Assembly (NCBI RefSeq): GCF_000970685.1
Contig: NZ_LAJB01000007.1
Coordinates: 575,676 to 639,675 of the forward strand
Source of the DNA: Domibacillus indicus
GTDB lineage: Bacteria; Bacillota; Bacilli; Bacillales; Domibacillaceae
DNA length: 64,000 nucleotides
Direction of reading: 5' to 3'
In this document: positions 45,652-53,918 of the stretch, piece by piece
How the letters are laid out: every line of letters begins with the position of its first letter
How positions within the stretch are numbered: position 1 is the first letter of the stretch
The notes under the pieces: model-generated
Databases searched by the model: none
Seen by the model: the letters and a program-made list of their open reading frames with translations, nothing else
What the model was told of the DNA's origin: nothing
Position numbers and translations under genes: made by a program

Positions 45652-46068
45652 GTGCTAAAAAAAGAAAACTTGCTTTTCACCGCTTGGGCTGCCTCCTTAA
45701 CGGCCATGCTCGGAAGCCTTTATTTTTCTGAGATTGCCGGGTATGAACCGTGCGAACTCTGCTGGTATCAGCGCATTCTTATGTACCCTCTCGTGCTGAT
45801 CCTTGGCATTGCGGTTGTCAAAAAAGATTTAAAAGCAGCTCTTTATTCGCTAGTAATGTCTGGAATAGGCGGCCTTATATCGCTTTACCATTACGGCATT
45901 CAAAAAATGGACTTTTTAACAAATGCTGCTCCGGCTTGCGGCAGAGTACCATGTACCGGGATGTATATTAACTGGTTCGGATTTATTACAATTCCATTTT
46001 TGGCCTTGACTGCTTTTATGATTATTTTTATAGCAAGCCTGCTGATTTTAAAAAGAAAAGGAGAATAA
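45652..46068 (+). CDS. bdbC: Disulfide bond formation protein BdbC (DsbB family)
   Basis: A 138-residue protein with four membrane helices that reoxidises an extracytoplasmic thiol oxidase using quinones. The two active cysteine pairs are CELC (Cys34, Cys37) and CGRVPC (Cys96, Cys101). It starts with GTG after AGGCGGG and is followed after five bases by a thioredoxin-like gene, its likely partner. Confidence 0.93.
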   Translation: MLKKENLLFTAWAASLTAMLGSLYFSEIAGYEPCELCWYQRILMYPLVLILGIAVVKKDLKAALYSLVMSGIGGLISLYHYGIQKMDFLTNAAPACGRVPCTGMYINWFGFITIPFLALTAFMIIFIASLLILKRKGE

Positions 46069-46073
46069 TTGAA

Positions 46074-46550
46074 TTGAAAAAAGTCATTATTTTTGCGGTT
46101 GTGCTTATCGCCATCTTCGGCGCTATTGCATTTATTACACAATATCAGAAAGAGCAGGCCTCTGAAGGAAACCCTTATGGCAAGGAGGATCTAGAAACTG
46201 AAACAGTAAAGCAGCTTGATGATCCAAACTACCAGAATATTATTCTTCCCGATGATCTGCAAAAAAAATTGGAAAATGGGGAAGATGCTGTTGTGTATTT
46301 TTACAGTCCAACCTGCCCACACTGTCAGGAAACCACCCCTGTTTTAATGCCGATTGCCGATGACGAGAATGTTGAGGTCCTTCAGTATAACCTGCTTGAG
46401 TTTGAACAGGGCTGGAATGACTATGGAATTGAATATACGCCAACCCTTGTTTATTTTGAAAACGGCACTGAAAAAGACCGTCTTGTCGGCAGCCAGGAAG
46501 AAGCAGTGTGGAAAACCTTTCTTGGCCAAACAAAAAAAGAACAGAAATAA
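46074..46550 (+). CDS. Membrane-anchored thioredoxin-like protein
   Basis: A 158-residue protein with an N-terminal membrane anchor (VIIFAVVLIAIFGAIAFI) and an extracytoplasmic thioredoxin fold. The active site is YSPTCPHCQET (Cys81, Cys84), a CPHC motif like DsbA, and the cis-Pro loop is EYTPTLVYF. It starts with TTG after AAAGGAG and is co-transcribed with bdbC. It is probably an oxidase or reductase working with BdbC. Confidence 0.85.
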   Translation: MKKVIIFAVVLIAIFGAIAFITQYQKEQASEGNPYGKEDLETETVKQLDDPNYQNIILPDDLQKKLENGEDAVVYFYSPTCPHCQETTPVLMPIADDENVEVLQYNLLEFEQGWNDYGIEYTPTLVYFENGTEKDRLVGSQEEAVWKTFLGQTKKEQK

Positions 46551-46590
46551 AAAAATGGCCTTCCGCTTAAATAGGGGGGCCATTTTATTT
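46550..46590. terminator. Terminator after the thioredoxin-like gene
   Basis: AAAATGGCC/GGCCATTTT stem with T-tract; also in position to serve the convergent YhcU-like gene. Confidence 0.75.
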
Positions 46591-46945
46591 AGGGAAGCCT
46601 GCCTGCTTGCCGTTCAATAAAGAAAGATAACGGAAATGGAAAAGCAATCTGATAATTTTGCAGTGTATAAACGCTTTCAGTAAACAATGCTTCATAATGA
46701 GAGGAGATAGTTGATGATTCTAAGATGGAAATAATGGTATTGAGTGCTGTGATAACACAAGAAGCGTCATGAAGAGACTCTACATATTCAAGTGTTTTGT
46801 TATCGATTGAAAAAAGCTTCTCTGCTTCAAACATCCCAATAAGTTCGGGCTCGATATAACGTGGAAATACATGTTTCGACAAATATGCGCACAGGCTTTT
46901 TATTTTTTCTTCCTGCTCAATTGTTGAAGACATAAGTATGGACAT
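46589..46945 (-). CDS. YhcU-like (DUF5365) protein
   Basis: A 118-residue cytosolic, helix-rich protein starting MSILMSSTIEQEEKIKSLCA. The opening block (STxEQEEKI...YxxxxFP) looks like the B. subtilis YhcU family, and the neighbour at 47 kb is like YhcT, its neighbour in B. subtilis. Function unknown. Confidence 0.55.
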   Translation of the reverse strand: MSILMSSTIEQEEKIKSLCAYLSKHVFPRYIEPELIGMFEAEKLFSIDNKTLEYVESLHDASCVITALNTIISILESSTISSHYEALFTESVYTLQNYQIAFPFPLSFFIERQAGRLP

Positions 46946-47028
46946 AATTTACAGCCACCTTTATTTGCAGTCTCTCTTAAGAATACCATACCATTCTTGC
47001 AGAGAGAACAATTATTTGTCAGAAAAGG

Positions 47029-47946
47029 ATGAAAATGATGAATGGAATACGAAAAGGAACTCTGTATACAATTCAGATAAGCGAGGAGTGGACCGGCCTG
47101 ACTGTTGAAAATATTTTATCAGCTAAATGGAGGCTCCCCAAAAAAATGATTCATGCCTGGCGCATGGAAAAAGCGGTTCTCCAGGATGGGAAAGCTGCTG
47201 ACTGGCGGCGCCCTATGAAGAAAAACGAACGCCTGTCTTTTCCTTTTTTTCAGCCTGGCCCATTTGGTGCAGAGCCTGTTTATCCCGCTCCGGCTATTTT
47301 ATATGAGGATGATCATATGCTGGTAGCGGATAAGCCGCCGGGCATGAAAACTCATCCGAACAGCCCAGATGAAAAGGATACGCTTTTAAACGGCGTCTGC
47401 TATCATGTGTCACTCGCTGGAGAAACGCTGCCGGTGCGCCATGTTCACCGCCTTGATGAAGGAACAAGCGGCGCTGTCTTGTTTGCAAAGCATGAAGCAG
47501 CTTACGCTGTGCTGTCGCGCCTTCTTGAGCAAAAAGAAATTTTCCGGACCTATTACGCGCTGGCAGATGGGAAAGTTGCAAAAAAAAGCGGAACCATTAC
47601 AAAACCAATCGGAAAAGACCGTTATCATTCATCGAGACGGCGAATATCATCAAATGGACAAACCGCCGTTACTCACTTTAAGCGAATCGCTGTACAAAAT
47701 GGGAAGTCCCTGCTCGAATGCCGGCTCGAAACAGGACGCACCCACCAAATCCGGGTTCATCTGTCTTCAATTGGACACCCGATTGCCGGTGATACTTTGT
47801 ATGGAGGCAGCCGGGCTTTTAAGCGCCCAATGCTTCATGCGGCTAAGCTGACCATTCCCCATCCTTTTGTCAATGATTGCGTAACCATCTCTGCGCCTGC
47901 TCCTGCCGAAATAAAAATGCTTTTGCATTCGACATTTTTCGAGTAA
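47029..47946 (+). CDS. RluA-family pseudouridine synthase (YhcT-like)
   Basis: A 305-residue enzyme. An N-terminal S4-like segment is followed by the RluA catalytic core: DDHMLVADKPPGMKTHP, the catalytic Asp in HRLDEGTSGAVLFAKH, and LLECRLETGRTHQIRVHLSS. It isomerises uridines in rRNA or tRNA; the target position is not predictable. Several ATG codons close together leave the start open by a few residues. Confidence 0.9.
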   Translation: MKMMNGIRKGTLYTIQISEEWTGLTVENILSAKWRLPKKMIHAWRMEKAVLQDGKAADWRRPMKKNERLSFPFFQPGPFGAEPVYPAPAILYEDDHMLVADKPPGMKTHPNSPDEKDTLLNGVCYHVSLAGETLPVRHVHRLDEGTSGAVLFAKHEAAYAVLSRLLEQKEIFRTYYALADGKVAKKSGTITKPIGKDRYHSSRRRISSNGQTAVTHFKRIAVQNGKSLLECRLETGRTHQIRVHLSSIGHPIAGDTLYGGSRAFKRPMLHAAKLTIPHPFVNDCVTISAPAPAEIKMLLHSTFFE

Positions 47947-47993
47947 AATGGGAAAGTTAGTGTTATATCTAAATTCTTTAGGGGGCTTTTAAG

Positions 47994-48611
47994 TTGTTCA
48001 AACAGAAAAAAGATAAATTTTCAATACTGCTGGAATCAATCGCTTTGAATTTAAAAGAAGGAGCCGACTATTTCGCTGAGTATAAACTGAAAAATGCAGG
48101 TGATTTGAAAATTTTTTCTGATGAAATGAAAAAATTTGAAACAAAAGGCGACGAATTTATTCATGAGATTATCAAGGAGTTGAACCATACATTTATTACA
48201 CCGATTGAGCGGGAAGATATTCTGACGCTTGCGATGAGCATGGATGATGTATTGGACGGCCTTGAATCAACCGCAGCAATGTTTGAAATGTATTCAATTA
48301 TTGAAGCGGATGAATACATGCTGAAATTTGTTGAAGCTATTCGTGCCTGCACAAATGAAATTGTCTCTGCTGTTGACTTGCTTTCCTTTAAGAAACTGCC
48401 GGCAATCCGGACACATGCGATTAAAATCAAAGAGCTTGAAACAGTCTGCGATGGAGTGCTGCGCCAATCGATTAAACATATTTTCACAATAGAAAAAGAT
48501 CCGATCCGTCTTATTAAAATAAAAGAAATTTATGAAAACCTTGAAGATATTGCTGATTTCTGCCAGGACGTTGCGAACACTCTTGAAACCATTATTATGA
48601 AAAACGCATAA
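47994..48611 (+). CDS. DUF47/PhoU-like protein of the Pit operon
   Basis: A 205-residue all-helical protein (YkaA-type) starting (TTG) MFKQKKDKFSILLESIALNL. PhoU-like acidic motifs such as DEFIHEIIKELNHTFITPIE and EDIADFCQDVANTLE are visible. It lies 13 bases upstream of the pit gene and in other bacteria such proteins regulate the transporter. TAGGGGG precedes the TTG. Confidence 0.88.
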   Translation: MFKQKKDKFSILLESIALNLKEGADYFAEYKLKNAGDLKIFSDEMKKFETKGDEFIHEIIKELNHTFITPIEREDILTLAMSMDDVLDGLESTAAMFEMYSIIEADEYMLKFVEAIRACTNEIVSAVDLLSFKKLPAIRTHAIKIKELETVCDGVLRQSIKHIFTIEKDPIRLIKIKEIYENLEDIADFCQDVANTLETIIMKNA

Positions 48612-48624
48612 GGGGTCTTTTCCG

Positions 48625-49623
48625 TTGGATACATTATTTCTTATTACCATTTTGATTATTATTTTTGCGCTTGCATTTGATTTTATCAACGGGTTTCATG
48701 ACACAGCCAATGCAATTGCAACTGCAGTGTCAACAAAAGCCCTTACTCCGCGCCGTGCGATTATTCTCGCTGCTTTTATGAATTTCCTTGGCGCCATGAC
48801 TTTTACAGGCGTTGCCAAAACAATTACAAAGGACATTGTTGATCCGTTTATGCTTGATAATGGACTAACTGTTATTTTAGCGGCACTGATTGCTGCGATT
48901 TTCTGGAATCTGCTCACCTGGTATTACGGCATTCCAAGCAGTTCATCCCATGCCATTATCGGCTCTATTGCGGGAGCAGCCATCGCGTCAGCCGGATTCC
49001 AGTCATTAAACTATCAGGGCTTTTTCAAAATTCTACAGGCCCTTATTCTGTCGCCGCTCTTAGCCTTTGCCATTGGTTTTATTGTCTACAGCATTTTCAA
49101 AGTGATTTTCAAAAACAATAATTTAGCGAAAACAAACCGGAATTTTCGCACATTTCAAATTTTCACTGCTGCTTTGCAGTCTTATACACATGGAACAAAC
49201 GACGCACAAAAAGCGATGGGGATTATTACAATGGCGCTTATTGCCGGCAATCACCAGCAGTCAACAGAAATCCAGACATGGGTACAGGTTTCTTGTGCAC
49301 TTGCCATGGGGCTTGGCACTTCGATTGGCGGCTGGAAAATCATTAAAACCGTCGGTGGAAAAATCATGAAAATACGTCCTGTAAACGGTGTGGCAGCGGA
49401 TCTGTCTTCAGCTATGATCATTTTTGGAGCAACGATGATTCACCTGCCTGTCAGCACAACCCATGTTATTTCCTCGTCTATTCTAGGAGTCGGCACAGCT
49501 TACCGCGTCAAAGGCGTAAAATGGGATACTGCCCAGCGGATGATCATTACATGGATAATCACCCTGCCGGTTTCGGCTACCATTGCGGCGATCTGTTACT
49601 ACGTCCTAAATATCTTTTTTTAA
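48625..49623 (+). CDS. pit: Low-affinity inorganic phosphate transporter (Pit family)
   Basis: A 332-residue membrane protein with about ten helices that imports metal-phosphate with protons. The duplicated signature is present: FINGFHDTANAIATAVSTKA and TAALQSYTHGTNDAQKAMGI, and PSSSSHAIIGSIAG. It starts with TTG after AAGGGG. It is co-transcribed with the PhoU-like gene. Confidence 0.94.
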   Translation: MDTLFLITILIIIFALAFDFINGFHDTANAIATAVSTKALTPRRAIILAAFMNFLGAMTFTGVAKTITKDIVDPFMLDNGLTVILAALIAAIFWNLLTWYYGIPSSSSHAIIGSIAGAAIASAGFQSLNYQGFFKILQALILSPLLAFAIGFIVYSIFKVIFKNNNLAKTNRNFRTFQIFTAALQSYTHGTNDAQKAMGIITMALIAGNHQQSTEIQTWVQVSCALAMGLGTSIGGWKIIKTVGGKIMKIRPVNGVAADLSSAMIIFGATMIHLPVSTTHVISSSILGVGTAYRVKGVKWDTAQRMIITWIITLPVSATIAAICYYVLNIFF

Positions 49624-49652
49624 GCTGAATTTTCTAAATTCAGCTTTTTTTA
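49620..49652 (+). terminator. Terminator of the Pit operon
   Basis: AAGCTGAATTT/AAATTCAGCTT stem followed by seven T. Confidence 0.88.
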
Positions 49653-49783
49653 TCGAAAAGCCGGATTTCTTGACGAACAAATAGATATTGACTAAAGTGA
49701 AAAGCAGATATTGCTTACGAAAAGTGATTAAGGAACGATTTCTCTTATCAAAGGGAAATGAAAATTTAGGAGGATTTATTTTT

Positions 49784-50395
49784 ATGTCTGATTTTTTTAA
49801 TACAGTATCAAGCCGCCGTTCCGTCAAAGTATACGATCCGGAGGCCCATATCTCGAAGGAAGAATTGACAGAATTGCTTCAAATCGCCGGCCGGGCACCC
49901 TCAGCATGGAATCTGCAGCAATGGCACTTCCTTGTTTTTCATGGAAAAGACGTCCAGGAAAAACTGCTTCCCATTGCTTATAACCAGCAGCAAATTGTAG
50001 ATGCCTCAGCTGTTATTTGTGTATTGGGAGATTTAGAAGCAAATTTAAACATCGACCCTGTATTTGGCCCGCAGGTAGAAGAGGGTGAAATTACACCGGA
50101 ATTAAAAGAGATTTTAGCCGGACAAATAAATGGCGCCTACAAGCGCCCCGAGTACCCGCGTGATGGTGCTATTTTAAACTCGTCGCTCGCTGCTATGCAG
50201 TTTATGCTGGCTGCACGCGCAAAGGGCTATGACACATGCCCAATCGGCGGCTTCAATGCATCTGGATTAATCGATGAATTTAATGTTTCCGGCCGCTATT
50301 TGCCGACAATGCTTATTACGATTGGCAAAAAACGGCAGGAAGGCCGGCCAACAGACCGTCTCCCAATTGAAAGCTTGATTACGTACGCAGAATAA
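49784..50395 (+). CDS. Nitroreductase-family FMN oxidoreductase
   Basis: A 203-residue flavoprotein. FMN-binding blocks are SSRRSVKVYDPE, GRAPSAWNLQQWHFLVF and AKGYDTCPIGGFN. The start is the ATG at 49784, behind TTAGGAGGA; a longer frame upstream has no family similarity. It is NAD(P)H-dependent; the natural substrate (quinone, nitroaromatic or flavin) is not clear. B. subtilis has similar proteins such as YodC. Confidence 0.87.
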   Translation: MSDFFNTVSSRRSVKVYDPEAHISKEELTELLQIAGRAPSAWNLQQWHFLVFHGKDVQEKLLPIAYNQQQIVDASAVICVLGDLEANLNIDPVFGPQVEEGEITPELKEILAGQINGAYKRPEYPRDGAILNSSLAAMQFMLAARAKGYDTCPIGGFNASGLIDEFNVSGRYLPTMLITIGKKRQEGRPTDRLPIESLITYAE

Positions 50396-50399
50396 GAAC

Positions 50400-50433
50400 A
50401 AAAAGCCGCCTTTAAATAAGAGCGGCTTTTTGA
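50400..50433 (+). terminator. Terminator of the nitroreductase gene
   Basis: AAAAAGCCGC...GCGGCTTTTT stem. Confidence 0.82.
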
Positions 50434-50509
50434 ATTGCCTCTTGCATCACCCGTCGAAAACGTCTAGTATTAATTTTGGTTTTTAATGCTTGTTTCTGGA
50501 GGAAAGAAA

Positions 50510-51811
50510 ATGTTTAAACTAAATGAAAACGGAACGACCGTTAAAACGGAACTGCTTGCCGGCTTAACAACCTTCCTGACAATGGTTTATATCGTTGTTG
50601 TTAATCCCGTTATTTTGTCAGACGCCGGTGTTCCGTTTGAACAGGTGTTTACCGCCACTATAATCGCAGCCGTGGCTGGAACTCTCTGGATGGGCTTGTT
50701 TGCCAATTATCCCATTGCGATTGCACCTGGTATGGGAATGAATGCTTATTTTGCTTATTCCGTGGTTGGTTCCCATGGCGGCATATCGTACGAAACCGCA
50801 TTCGCAGCTGTTTTTATTTCAGGCCTTCTTTTTTTGATTTTATCAATGACCCCGCTTCGTGAGAAATTAATTGAAGCCATCCCTGAAAATTTAAAGCATG
50901 GCATTTCTGCGGGTATTGGTTTGTTTATTGCCTTTATCGGGCTTCGCCTGACCGGTATTATTACCGCTGACCCAAGCAACCTTGTAAAGCTGGGTGATTT
51001 AAAAAGCCCGTCTGCCATCCTGACGCTGTTGGGTCTTGCTGTTACAATCATTTTATTGGTACGCGGTATAAACGGCGCATTATTTATTGGAATGGCCATC
51101 ACCGGCCTGGCTGCATTTTTTACCGGCCAGCTTTCTTTTAAAAAAGGGTTTGTCGGCATTCCCTCTATGCCGGACGGCCTTATGGCGCTAAATCCCATTA
51201 CTGCTCTTGGCGATGTAGTCAGCCACAGCTTATATGCGGTTGTTTTTTCATTTTTACTTGTTACGATTTTTGATACGACAGGCACTATGGTCGGCGTAGC
51301 CCAGCAGGCCGGTTTAATGAAAGGAAACAAGATGCCCCGGGCCCGGCAGGCCCTTTTAGCTGATTCTGTTGCCACTTCAATCGGTGCTATGGCCGGCACA
51401 AGCCCGACAAGCGCCTATATTGAGTCATCAACCGGTGTAGCAGCAGGCGGACGAACAGGATTGACATCTGTTACTGTAGCCGCATTGTTTATCCTGGCCG
51501 CTTTCTTTGGTCCGCTTGTTTCGGCGGTATCCGGCATTTCTGCCATTACGGCTCCCTCACTTATCATTGTCGGCTGCCTGATGATGCAAAACGCGGCGAA
51601 AGTTAATTGGATGGAACTTGACGAAGCATTTCCTGCGTTCCTGATTATTTTAACAATGCCGCTTACCTCGAGCATTGCGACCGGCATTGCCCTCGGCTTT
51701 ATTTCATATCCACTCGTAAAAATTGCGCGGGGCCGGTACAAAGAAGTACACCCGCTTATATATGTATTTGCCGTGTTATTTTTCTACCAGCTTTTATTTT
51801 TACCTCATTAA
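50510..51811 (+). CDS. Purine permease, AzgA family (PbuG/PbuO-like)
   Basis: A 433-residue membrane protein with about 12-14 helices, importing hypoxanthine, guanine or adenine. Family marks: GLTTFLTMVYIVVVNP, IAPGMGMNAYFAYSVV, FDTTGTMVGVAQQAGLM and GTSPTSAYIESSTGVAAGGRTG. GGAGGAAAG precedes the ATG at 50510. Length agrees with B. subtilis PbuO (432). I find no purine riboswitch in the short upstream region. Confidence 0.9.
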   Translation: MFKLNENGTTVKTELLAGLTTFLTMVYIVVVNPVILSDAGVPFEQVFTATIIAAVAGTLWMGLFANYPIAIAPGMGMNAYFAYSVVGSHGGISYETAFAAVFISGLLFLILSMTPLREKLIEAIPENLKHGISAGIGLFIAFIGLRLTGIITADPSNLVKLGDLKSPSAILTLLGLAVTIILLVRGINGALFIGMAITGLAAFFTGQLSFKKGFVGIPSMPDGLMALNPITALGDVVSHSLYAVVFSFLLVTIFDTTGTMVGVAQQAGLMKGNKMPRARQALLADSVATSIGAMAGTSPTSAYIESSTGVAAGGRTGLTSVTVAALFILAAFFGPLVSAVSGISAITAPSLIIVGCLMMQNAAKVNWMELDEAFPAFLIILTMPLTSSIATGIALGFISYPLVKIARGRYKEVHPLIYVFAVLFFYQLLFLPH

Positions 51812-51842
51812 AAAAATCCGCCCGGATAAGGGCGGATTTTTT
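51808..51842. terminator. Bidirectional terminator
   Basis: AAAAAATCCGCCC/GGGCGGATTTTTT stem between the permease gene and the convergent WrbA gene. Confidence 0.9.
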
Positions 51843-52437
51843 ATAAGGAAGACAAAGCGCTTGCGATTGTTACTGTACGCTTCGCCTGGTGTTTTACAGC
51901 TGCTTCTGCATTTTCTTTTATGCCGTCCCTTCCTGCCGTTACACTCGTACCGTATGGATTTCCTCCGGCTTCGAATAAAACCGGGTCGGTGTAGCCAGGT
52001 GCGGCAATAATGGCACCCCAGTGGTACATCGTTGTGTAGAGCTGCAAAATTGTCTGCTCCTGGCCGCCATGCGGATTCTGGGCGGAAGTCATTGCACTGA
52101 CTACTTTGTTGGCCAGCCTGCCCTTTGCCCACAAGCCTCCTGTTGTATCAATAAACTGCTTAAACTGGCCGGGCACATTTCCGTATCTTGTCGGAACACT
52201 GAATACAATTGCATCTGCCCACTCTAAATCATCAAGAGTAACCTCCGGAATGCTTTTTGCTTCTTCAACATGCGCTTTCCAGGCAGGGTTTTCTTCAATC
52301 GCTGACGATGGGGCTGTCTCGGGCACTTTCAAAATTTTCACGTCTGCTCCCGCTTCCTCCCCGGCTTCTTTTGCCCAGTTCGCAAGCTTAAAATTAGTCC
52401 CTGTCATGCTGTAATAAATCACGGCCAGGTTCGTCAT
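51841..52437 (-). CDS. wrbA: WrbA-type NAD(P)H:quinone oxidoreductase
   Basis: A 198-residue flavodoxin-fold protein. The FMN phosphate loop is YYSMTGTNFKLAN and other FMN contacts are VPTRYGNVPGQFKQFIDTTG and TSAQNPHGGQEQT. It does two-electron quinone reduction that limits redox cycling. GGGGAG precedes the ATG at 52437; the TTG six codons earlier lies in the ribosome site. Confidence 0.9.
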   Translation of the reverse strand: MTNLAVIYYSMTGTNFKLANWAKEAGEEAGADVKILKVPETAPSSAIEENPAWKAHVEEAKSIPEVTLDDLEWADAIVFSVPTRYGNVPGQFKQFIDTTGGLWAKGRLANKVVSAMTSAQNPHGGQEQTILQLYTTMYHWGAIIAAPGYTDPVLFEAGGNPYGTSVTAGRDGIKENAEAAVKHQAKRTVTIASALSSL

Positions 52438-52505
52438 ATTCTGCTCCCCTTTCAAGCTTTATCCTTTTTTCTTTGCCCGTTGAGGAACAGAATAAAACAT
52501 TTTAC

Positions 52506-53642
52506 TCAGTCGTCATCACGTTGAAAAAAATAAGACAATGCCGGGTAAACATCTTCCCTTTTGCGAATAACGTACGATTTAAATAATGGATTTTGAACTT
52601 TCTTAAAAGCGGACATAAGCGGTGTTGTTCGATTGTATTGATTCACTTCGCCATAGCCGAACATACGGCAGTGCGGCAGTATTTTCTCAAGAAGCGCCAC
52701 ACACTGCGGGTTGTCCGATGCAAGATTATCCCCGTCAGAAAAGTGAAACGGATAAATATTATAACGGTCCGGTGAATACTTTTTCTCCATTAAGCTCAGC
52801 ACAAGCTTATAAGCGGAAGAGCAAATGGTACCGCCGCTTTCACCTTTTGTAAAAAAATCATTTTCTTCCATTAATAAAGCTTCCGTATGGTGTGCAATAA
52901 AGACAATTTCAACTGTTGCGTACTTTTTTCTTAAAAACCGCGTCATCCAGAAAAAAAAGCTTCGGGCAATGTACTTTTCAAAAGGTCCCATACTGCCGCT
53001 CGTATCCATCATGGCAAAAATAACCGCTTTAGACTGCGGGGTTTTCTCTTCAGTAAATGAACGAAAACGGCGGTCCTCAGGGCGCACGGGAAAAAAAGAT
53101 GTGTCTCCTGCAAGAGAATTACGTTTAAAAGCGGCCAGTAACGTTTTCTTTTTATCAATACGGGCAGTGACTCCCGTTTTGCGGATATCGTTCACCGTCC
53201 AATCAGTCGTAACGGATTCGGATTTTTCTTTTTCCGCTAAATTCGGAAGTGCCAGATCAGCAAAAAGTGCTTCTTCAATTTCCGCCATGCTTACTTCGGC
53301 TTCATAAAAATCTTCGCCCCGCTGATTACCGGCTTTTTTCCCCTGCCCTGCCGCGCTTTTTTCGTCTCCGGCACGGGCAATGGCATCACCGACTTCCCCC
53401 TTTCCCTGGCCGCCATGCCGGGACTTTTCATCTGAATAGCGAATTTTATACTCCTGCAGAGAGCGGATCGGCAGCTTTACGGTACGCTTTCCATCTGACA
53501 TAATAATTTGTTCCTCGGTTACCATGTCCGCCAAATTCTTTTTAATGGCTTCTTTCACCTTTTGACGGTGCCGCTCCTGATCATCAAATCCTTTTCGATG
53601 CAGAGACCAGTCTTCTTCTGATAAATGATAAAACGGCTCCAT
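52506..53642 (-). CDS. yhbH: Sporulation protein YhbH (UPF0229)
   Basis: A 378-residue protein with a Gly/Lys-rich central segment ([20 protein letters not shown]) and a C-terminal von Willebrand A-like domain with MIDAS-type residues ([20 protein letters not shown]). In Bacillus it is made in the mother cell and belongs with PrkA. It lies downstream of prkA with a small plus-strand gene between. Confidence 0.92.
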   Translation of the reverse strand: MEPFYHLSEEDWSLHRKGFDDQERHRQKVKEAIKKNLADMVTEEQIIMSDGKRTVKLPIRSLQEYKIRYSDEKSRHGGQGKGEVGDAIARAGDEKSAAGQGKKAGNQRGEDFYEAEVSMAEIEEALFADLALPNLAEKEKSESVTTDWTVNDIRKTGVTARIDKKKTLLAAFKRNSLAGDTSFFPVRPEDRRFRSFTEEKTPQSKAVIFAMMDTSGSMGPFEKYIARSFFFWMTRFLRKKYATVEIVFIAHHTEALLMEENDFFTKGESGGTICSSAYKLVLSLMEKKYSPDRYNIYPFHFSDGDNLASDNPQCVALLEKILPHCRMFGYGEVNQYNRTTPLMSAFKKVQNPLFKSYVIRKREDVYPALSYFFQRDDD

Positions 53643-53714
53643 TCCTTTTCCTCCCCCAGTTTGATTTTGCCAAGACAGGGTATACTTTAAGAAATGAATA
53701 AGAGGTGACTAATT

Positions 53715-53888
53715 ATGAATTCCAAAGAGCGCGAGTCAGAGCCTGTCAATTCTATGGTCACAAGTTTCGAAGATATGGAAATTCTCGGACGCCAAATGGA
53801 ACGCCAGCGGACAAATGAAGAATTAAAACAGCACGAACGTGAGCCTGACCCTATACAATATGATCCGTCCATGGATGGAAAACAATAA
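53715..53888 (+). CDS. Small acidic/charged protein between prkA and yhbH
   Basis: A 57-residue hydrophilic protein: MNSKERESEPVNSMVTSFED then a stretch rich in Glu, Arg, Gln and Asp ending DPSMDGKQ. GAGGTG lies seven bases before the ATG, and a terminator follows directly. It is on the strand opposite to both neighbours, so transcription of prkA through yhbH would run antisense to it. No family recognised; SASP-like or structural roles are possible but not supported by motif. Confidence 0.6.
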   Translation: MNSKERESEPVNSMVTSFEDMEILGRQMERQRTNEELKQHEREPDPIQYDPSMDGKQ

Positions 53889-53917
53889 CCCGGCTGCCTG
53901 CAACCGGGTTTTTTTAT
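53886..53917 (+). terminator. Terminator of the small gene
   Basis: AACCCGG/CCGGGTT stem followed by TTTTTTT; also usable on the minus strand after prkA. Confidence 0.8.
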
Positions 53918-53918
53918 C

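Noticed and set aside
49688..49783. N-terminal extension of the nitroreductase gene
   Set aside because: The extra 32 residues are unlike the family, and TTAGGAGGA precedes the internal ATG.
50434..50509. Purine riboswitch before the purine permease gene
   Set aside because: The region is too short and lacks the conserved aptamer loops.
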